Shown one piece after another: positions 57,685-64,000 of a DNA stretch of 64,000 bases. The stretch covers positions 120,179,309 to 120,243,308 of the forward strand of contig OX638368.1 of NCBI GenBank assembly GCA_951812925.1, read 5' to 3'. The notes under the pieces were generated by a model that was not told the origin of the DNA, made no database searches, and saw only the letters and a program-made list of their open reading frames with translations. Source of the DNA: Calliopum simillimum. Its lineage: Eukaryota > Arthropoda > Insecta > Diptera > Lauxaniidae. The stretch's first letter is position 1; every line of letters starts with the position of its first letter. Both the position numbers and the translations under genes were made by a program.

Positions 57685-57770
57685 TATCCAACGGCCAAAT
57701 CCCCAACTGGTTAGAGCTTTGCTTAAAAACATGATAGTCGTGGGTTTTATCCTTAGTGAGCATAAGAGTT
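57685..57770 (+). ncRNA. tRNA-like sequence (pseudogene or SINE piece)
   Basis: CCCAACTGGTTAGAGCTT resembles a tRNA D-arm/A-box, and CGTGGGTTTTATCCTTAG, ~30 bp later, a T-arm/B-box with one or two changes. The acceptor stem is not clear. It could be a tRNA pseudogene or a SINE head. Confidence 0.35.
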
Positions 57771-57959
57771 TTTTTTCTCTAAAGCTTTCACGGTCAAATT
57801 AAATTGAAAAAATGCTATTTTAAGTTTAAGGTCATGTTGGATGGGTTATCCAGTAGACAAAGACTTGAGTACATCTTTTTGTTATTCGATTTTAATCTAC
57901 TTAATCACCCAGATTGTCGAAAAGTAACCGGCAAACGTATAAATCTACTCTGACAGTGA
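57771..57959. other. Intronic spacer
   Basis: Nothing recognised. Confidence 0.4.
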
Positions 57960-58150
57960 GAAGTACAATCACAAAAGTGGTGCATCACACTTTCTGCTTT
58001 TCTCTTCAGGCAATCTCAAGTCAACCAGGATCATATCTCTTTCTTTAATTGTTGGAAAGAACCAGAAATCACAAGGTGCCAGATCCAGAAAATATAGCGT
58101 TAGGCGAATTTCTTCGACCAGAGAGACTGCAATAAAGCTTCATGTTATTT
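57960..58150 (-). pseudogene. Old mariner transposase fragment
   Basis: On the minus strand LDLAPCDFWFFPTIKERDMI matches the third catalytic block of mariner transposases (SPDLAPCDFxLFP) and what follows is compatible with the C-terminus (KAESVMHHFCD). It is heavily decayed, with no ends seen. Confidence 0.6.
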
Positions 58151-58978
58151 CAGCAGTGTTAATCGTGATGTACGAAGTATCAGCGCAATTTTTTTTTTTT
58201 TTTTTTCCCAACCATTTTTTTCAAATTTCTTGGTAAGCTGTCTTTAGTGCACTTGTAGTCAGGGGCCACAATTTTTTCTCTATTGAAGACATCATAATTA
58301 TTGACTTTGTTGTCTTGCATTTTTATGAGGATCCGCTCTTTCTGTGCTCCATATCAAAGACAGTTGTTTTGTTTCGTACATTAAAAACTATTCTTCATCA
58401 TCTTTTTCTTTTTTATTAAAGTGGCATAACAGTCTCCTTTTGGAATTGCTTAAGAAATTTTGTACCTCACTTAAAATTCGTGGAAGTCTAAATTGTCAGC
58501 AATCATTTCTTATGTAAATCGATGATCTTTGTTACGTAAAGCATTCTTTCTCTCATCGGTTGCAGATATTGGTCAACTTTTTCTTTGCTCGTCCAACGCT
58601 CGTCCTCTACAACAAAACATCCGGTCTTCAATCTTTGAAACCACTTTGAGCTTTATTCTGGCTTGAATTGATGATTACTGTGTTTACTTTTTCACTTTAC
58701 TTTAAAACGGAATATTGTAAGACAATGGTGAATCGTCTTTCGTCTAAGAATTTTTTAAAAAGAATTAAAGCAACACCAACTTTGCCAACTTTTATTAATC
58801 CACTCGTACATTTAGTCACAACAAGATACAGAGTTAAGGGAATTTGCACTATCAAAATAAAAATTTTTAAATTGTTAGCCGTTAGCCATAATACAAAAAC
58901 AAATTCTATTGATTTTTCAAAAAACTTTTTGACAATTTTGCATTTGCTACGATGCAACCAGACTGTGAATACGGCTAG
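58151..58978. other. Intronic spacer
   Basis: Poly(T) run at about 58190-58207. The ORF at 58668-59003 is AT-rich and matches no family. Confidence 0.4.
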
Positions 58979-58980
58979 TA

Positions 58981-60125
58981 AGAACTGCCCCAGAAAAATG
59001 TGATACTTTGTTTTTCATCAATAAAAAAATACGTTAGTTACGTACATTAAGTTGTGAACAATTGTTTCGTCGACAGTACCGTACGATCTTCGCCACTTAT
59101 TTTTGAAATCTTTTAAATTTTTTGCGGTGCTTTTACTCTTCTGAAGATCTGATTTCATTAGAGCCCAATATCTCTCAATAGGTCGAAGCTGTGGGCAGTT
59201 AGGTGGATTCGCATTTTTGGGAACAAAATTTACATTATTGCTATTGTACCATTCTATGGTGGCTCTAGAATAGTAAGAGGTTGCTGAATCAGAACAGAAC
59301 ATTACAGTACCTCCGTGATCACGAATAAATAGCAAAAGACGTTTTTCAAGGCATTCATCAATATAATTTTTCGAGTTAGTTGTGCCCTGTGATACAAATA
59401 AACTGCTTCTCAAACCGCAAGTAATTTTGTAATTTTTTTCTCTTTAAATTTGCTCTGTACATGCCCCTTCTCCAAACAGGTATAAAATTTGTGTCCTGGC
59501 AGCTGTTTAAAATCTGCTTTAACGTATGTTTCATCGTCCATTATGCAGCAGTCAAATTTAGTCAGGTAATCGATTTATAACTTTCGAGCTCGCTTTTGAG
59601 CCTTTAGCTGCTTTTCAAGGGAACGATCTGGTACTTTTTGAACTCTGTAGGTCTTAAGCTTAAATTTTTTCTGTAGTCTGTTTGTAGAAGATTTCGAGGT
59701 TCCTACTCTGGCAGCCATATCTCGTTCTGACGTGTTAGGATTCTGCTTAAAAAGGCGCTCCACCTTTTTTGCCAACTGTGGGTCTATACTGGCTTTTCTA
59801 CCTGAACCCTTTCTCCGCGTAATAAGTCGACCCTTTTTATAATTCGAAATAACCCTTTGGACAGTGATTTTTGATGCACCTGTTTTTTTAGCTATGGCTG
59901 AATATTTTAATTCTGGTTTTTGCATGCAAGTGTACAAAATAAGTTAGCGCTTTTTTTCTTGATTGCTAGTCATCTTTATCGTTTGAAGTTTGTTTACCAA
60001 GTGTTATATATTTTAGTATTCGTCATGTTATATAAAAAAATAGCACCCATATTTCGGCATGCACGATCATCAGGTACATCATAATCTTATGGAATAAAAG
60101 TATCAAATTTTTCTGGAGCAGTCCT
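58981..60125 (-). mobile_element. DD37E Tc1/mariner-superfamily element, both ends present
   Basis: TA at 58979-58980 and 60126-60127 flank inverted ends AGAACTGCCCCAGAAAAATG and AGGACTGCTCCAGAAAAATT (the latter as inverse), both continuing TGATACTTT. At 1145 bp it is close to an intact element's length. A truncated relative lies at 25784-26232. Confidence 0.88.
59018..59937 (-). pseudogene. DD37E transposase, nearly complete but broken
   Basis: From 59937 the minus strand encodes an N-terminal helix-turn-helix region (YSAIAKKTGASKITVQRVIS, a GSGRKASID linker, then SERDMAARVGTSKSSTNRLQ), followed in the same frame past one stop after RARKL by CIMDDETYVKADFKQLPG with the first catalytic Asp. 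A small deletion near 59430 shifts the frame. The rest (LRSSLFVSQGTTNSKNYIDE, VMFCSDSATSYYS, NANPPNCPQLRPIERYW) supplies the second Asp and the Glu exactly 37 residues later. It ends VTNVFFY at 59018. All three catalytic residues survive; one stop and one frameshift inactivate it. Confidence 0.87.
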
Positions 60126-60127
60126 TA

Positions 60128-61159
60128 TGTCTTGACCTTGATTTGCTTTTCACTAATCTGAAGAGTTAAAACCATAAAAAAATGTCTGAAAAAACTGAAC
60201 ATAAAAACGAAAAGCGAAGGACATTCATATATTTGAAATAATTTAAAGTCTACCAACTGCAGTTCCGAAACAGTAAAACATTTCAAAAAGTTCACCCCAC
60301 TTCAATAACTGAAGAATGAAAACTTCCTCTGTTTTTAATTCCACTTAAGGCAACCAATTTAACAAAAGTGATTTCATAATTTCTCTGGGTAAACTAACAT
60401 TTCTCCCATAGACAAAAAGTTCAAATTCCGTCAAACATATCTACGTCAGACGAATTTATTAAAATTTAATTATGCATGCCATTTCTTTTGTATTGTATGG
60501 TGACTCTTTTAAATGAAACTCAACAAAAATACAAACACACACGCAGACACATTACCACCCACCCACAAACACAACTACACAGAATTTTTTGTTTTAGTTT
60601 GCCAAAGAAAACAAGCGCTGCAACATGTGATGATAAAAAGAAAAAGAAGAAGAAGTGCCGACGCCATTATTGCTAACTTTATTGTTGTTTCTATTGTTGG
60701 CTTGATTGTTTTTGTTTTTGTTTTCTTTATTATTGTTGTCATTGCAAGCCTACAAGCTGAAAAATACAAATAAAAAAAATAAAAACACAACAACAGCACT
60801 AATTTGTTGTACTTTGTTTATGCGCCTATTTACAATGAATCTGCATACATGCATATACACATACGCATACATACACTGTACGCACACAGACACCTTAAGA
60901 AAAAACAAAGCAAAACAACGGCATTAGTGTACTCTGACGCAAACAAAGCAAACATACTCATTCATTTGTGTGTGTATAAACACCGTATGTATAAGTATAT
61001 GTTTACATATACAGAGACAAAATTCAACAAACAGGCGAACAAAGCAACAACGCACCATTACGCCAACTATGTATATAGACACTGGTGCAAGTTTAATTTT
61101 ACATTTGGATTAGAATGGAGCAAAGTAGTGTTTCTCTCAAGTAAAAATATTATGTGAAT
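60128..61159. other. Low-complexity intronic stretch
   Basis: Rich in CA/ACAC-type and TTGTTG-type simple sequence (about 60530-60800, 60840-60900). The ORFs here are composed of simple-sequence codons. No gene. Confidence 0.5.
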
Positions 61160-63352
61160 TGAATGTTACGCATACGTCATGTTAACTCAATATAGAAATT
61201 TATTTGTGCAGACGAAGTGTAAGAGCCAGTTGCTCGGCTGTTCTGTATCGCTTCAAATGTTCTTCAAAACAATACAGATTTTGAATGTGACACCCACGAA
61301 CTTTCTCAGATGAAATAAACTCTCCCGAAATCACTCAACAAAGTTTGTCACTAAAAGGCTTTAATTCAAAACGACAGGGTTTTCTTAAATTTTTTGTAAA
61401 TATTTTTGGATAGAATAAGAAAATTATTTCTTTGAGTGAAACAGATGAATAGCTTTGTGAAAGAAGTATCAAATGTCGATGTCACAAGGCCAAAAAAAAT
61501 GTTACTCATACGTCATGTTAAATAAAATTTGAATAAAATGAATTTGATAGAGTTATCATCAGCGGCCACTTGTGAAATAAAGATATACAAAATTTGTTTA
61601 AAATTAACTATATATATCAGCCATTACAATCAATTAACATTGCATCGGCACAAAACTATCAGATATCAATGTTATAAGAACAATGTTTCCCTAATATTTC
61701 TCATTAAGGGTATATTGCATAAGGTAACGAAGGTTTTGGGAGGTGCTAAAGGAGGCCTGGACTGAAAAAAAATTGCAATTGGGGGGCCCTTAATCTACCC
61801 TTGAGGAGTTATAGGGTTAAGGCTGATTTTCTGACTTGTTTTACTTAAAACAATTTCTTGAGTCATCCCAGTAATCTACAGAAATTTTTTGTGGGAAAGT
61901 TTTGGCTAATTGTTTGAGTTTTCTATTTTTTATAAATATTTTTGGATAAAAAAAGGAAAATGATTTGTTTGAATGAATCGGGATCGAAATAAGAAATGTC
62001 GATATTACAAGTGCATATAAAGAATATGTTACTCATACGTCATTTTAAATTAAACTCTAATAACATGAAATTAGTAGAGTTATCATCAGCGCCCACTTGT
62101 GAAATATGGAAATAAAAAAATGTATCAAATGAACTATAAATATCAACCTTTACAAACTTTTCTGATGGCATCAGCAAATCAAATATCAAAGTTATAAGAA
62201 CAATAATTCCCTAACTTTTCCTATTAAAGATGTATTGCATAATGCTACGAAGCTCTCTGAAATGATAGGGGAGGACTCTGATGGGGTCTAAAATGTTGCC
62301 TTGAGGAGACTAAAACTGATTTTATAACTTGTTTTACAAAAAACAATTTCTTGGGTCATTCTAGCAATCTAGAGAAATTTTTTTATAGAAAGATTTTAGT
62401 TAATTGTATGAGCTTTCTATAGAAGTATTTGATTTATAGGGCTTGAAAGAGTTTTGCAAAGTTCTGGAGCTTTAAAGTTGATTTTTTAAAGTTGATCTTT
62501 TAAATTTTTTTATATTTTTTGAATTTGGCGGCCATTTTTGTACGAAAAAGATCCTATTAACACACCCTTCTATAATATTTTTTTAGAGTCCTCGTTAAAT
62601 TTCCTTTCGATAGAGCATTTAACAAATCAATTTTTTAAATTGATGTCGGTAAAAATGTAACACAGAGTTTACTCGCATATGTTGCGCTGCATATGAACCT
62701 CGCGCTGCTCTTTATCTACTGGAGTCTTCAAACGGGTTGTTCTTGAAAAGTACATATTTTTTCTGATCTCAAATTATAAAATTGGTGTAACAAATTTACT
62801 ACCGAATTATAGAAAATTTAACGAAAATTGCAAAAAAATGGGAAAAAAATTTTAAATATAAAATTTAAAGGTCCAGATCTTTGCAAAATCCTTTTTAACC
62901 CTATAAACGAAATTCATTGCACAGCACATACAATTAAAAAAAGTTTCCTATGAAAAAGTATTCGCTAAAACACTAGTGTGACCCAAGAATTTTTATATTT
63001 TTTTTATATTTTTTTAAATAAGTCAGAAAATCCGTTTAAACAATAAAACTTCACAGTGGTACACTTTAAACAACCCAGATGTAATTTTTTCTTAGTCCAG
63101 GTCTCCTCCAGCACCTCCCAGAAGCTTTGTTATCTTATGCAATGTTCCATATATGAGAAATGTAAAAGAATTATTGTTCTTAGAACTTTGATAGCTTGGG
63201 CCTGATGCAATGTATATTTGTTGTAATAACTAATACTTATAGTTCATTTTATAAAACTTTTTTATTTCTTTATTTCACAAGTGGCCGCTGATGATAACTC
63301 TAGTAATTCCTCTTTATTAGAATTTCATTTGACATGACGTATGAGTAACACA
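61160..63352. repeat. Fold-back plus tandem repeat next to exon 2
   Basis: GTTACTCATACGTCATGTTA or a close variant starts repeat units at about 61164, 61501 and 62029, and occurs inverted at about 63330-63352 (TGACATGACGTATGAGTAAC). The ~270-bp unit includes AGAGTTATCATCAGCGGCCA, GTTATAAGAACAAT and TTGCATAAGGTAACGAAGG. Two direct copies (61500-61770, 62028-62285) face one inverted copy (63085-63352). The DNA after each direct copy (TTGAGGAG, then AACAATTTCTTG) is also duplicated, giving a ~530-bp tandem period. It could be a fold-back transposon. No ORF is recognised. Confidence 0.7.
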
Positions 63353-63524
63353 ATTTTTTTCTGTATAACATGCGCAAAAGTATAATTTCAAAAGTAACAA
63401 CAATATTTATTTCCATTGTACAAGTAACGTAACATAATATCTCTATAATTTTCTTCACCTTTTTTTGTAATATTTATTCCGACCTCTTTTATTCTACTCT
63501 CATCTTGTTTAATTTACATTTCAG

Positions 63525-63682
63525 CAACGATGACATTTCCTTTATTTTACCCTGGTGGCGTCAAGTGTTGTGGAGTATCCTTTTCGGTGGCATGGTAATC
63601 GTGGCAACGGGCGGAAATTTAATTGTTGTATGGATTGTGCTGGCACACAAACGTATGCGTACTGTTACAAATTATTTTATCG
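63525..63682 (+). CDS. TkR99D: Tachykinin-like receptor, coding exon 2 (first transmembrane helix)
   Basis: The exon gives [18 protein letters not shown], continuing [20 protein letters not shown] and [14 protein letters not shown]: the juxtamembrane segment, TM1 with the class-A GPCR Gly-Asn pair (receptor residues 103-104), and the basic first intracellular loop KRMRTVTNY. This matches insect tachykinin receptors of the TkR99D/DTKR group almost residue for residue, better than the TkR86C paralogue as far as I recall. The acceptor is TTTCAG at 63519-63524 and the donor is GTGAGT at 63683, leaving phase 1 inside a Val codon, where the next exon should continue VNLSIADA. The receptor binds tachykinin peptides at the cell surface of neurons and gut cells and signals through G proteins. 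Confidence 0.92.
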
Positions 63683-64000
63683 GTGAGTTCTGTATTAAAT
63701 TGCACAATGTTTGAATTAAATCTTTTTACAAGTGGTCGGTATATAAAGTTTTTGGAACTTGTGATTATGCCTGTGCATAATAAATGTTGGTTTTGAAATA
63801 GCACACACATAGCACACATTTTAATTTTCTACAATTATAGCAGTTGAAATTCCATTTTGAAATTTAACTAAATACACTTTAGAGGCTTTTAATATTCTAT
63901 TCATAGTTTGCCTTTATAGAAATTAAATGGAAACTGCGAATTTTCATATATTGCTATTTGAAAGTTGTTGATTCGCACACGCGTGAAATGAAATGTAATT
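63683..64000 (+). other. Start of receptor intron 2
   Basis: It follows the GTGAGT donor and runs off the window with no further exon seen. The TM2-TM7 exons must lie beyond 64000. Confidence 0.7.

Larger units (their letters stand above)
48691..63524 (+). other. Receptor intron 1, 14.8 kb, phase 2
   Basis: The donor GTAAGT at 48691 and the acceptor TTTACATTTCAG, ending at 63524 after a pyrimidine-rich tract, bound one large intron. Splitting a Thr codon (AC/C) across it restores the frame. Most of its length is transposon debris on both strands, listed separately. Nothing in it looks like a further receptor exon, but small alternative exons could be missed. Confidence 0.75.

Overview
The window is AT-rich nuclear DNA from a fly (Diptera). 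It is probably a brachyceran such as a tephritid; I infer this from the one conserved host gene, the kinds of transposon present and the dipteran-type interspersed repeats. The sequence alone does not give the species. There are no bacterial, viral, rRNA or CRISPR features. Only one host gene is convincing: the first two coding exons of a tachykinin-type neuropeptide receptor (TkR99D/DTKR-like GPCR) on the + strand, at 48473-48690 and 63525-63682. They are separated by a 14.8 kb phase-2 intron, and the gene continues past the window.

Positions 1 to about 48 kb are intergenic or far-upstream DNA made largely of transposon remains. Seven main copies of one interspersed repeat (called mini-me-like here) lie at 0.2-1.0, 6.7-7.3, 17.9-18.6, 20.4-20.8, 21.9-22.9, 26.4-27.4 and 33.4-34.3 kb. 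Each has a shared tail with a GTCY/CAGC microsatellite and a variable number of ~140-bp modules. Non-autonomous TTAA-flanked elements with CCC...GGG ends (piggyBac-like) recur at 1.7, 9.3, 11.1, 11.3, 18.8, 32.3 and 37.0 kb. At 9.26-13.84 kb four elements are nested one inside the next: TTAA element, then Tc1, then TTAA element, then TTAA element with 0.66-kb arms. There are also a 5'-truncated RTE-like LINE (16.6-17.5 kb, -), a dead Bel/Pao pol (30.5-31.5 kb, -), an LTR-like block carrying a nested TTAA element (36.1-38.3 kb), a minisatellite with a 372-bp higher-order period (40.8-42.2 kb) and a 5'-truncated jockey-like LINE with a poly(A) tail (46.3-47.9 kb). The LINE tail stops only ~0.6 kb before the receptor start codon.

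The receptor intron holds a deleted mariner (49.4-50.3 kb), two hairpin elements, an old mariner split by a hAT and a LINE (50.9-52.7 kb), a hairpin-bearing tandem repeat (53.1-53.6 kb), a DD41D transposase relic (56.3-57.6 kb), a DD37E element with both ends (59.0-60.1 kb) and a fold-back/tandem repeat that ends 172 bp before exon 2.

The host signal is therefore a neuronal receptor gene with a long, transposon-loaded first coding intron. Its putative leader contains three upstream AUGs, each followed immediately by a stop codon. The most unusual mobile-element signal is that several TTAA-type families each carry their own repeated 15-16 bp palindrome.
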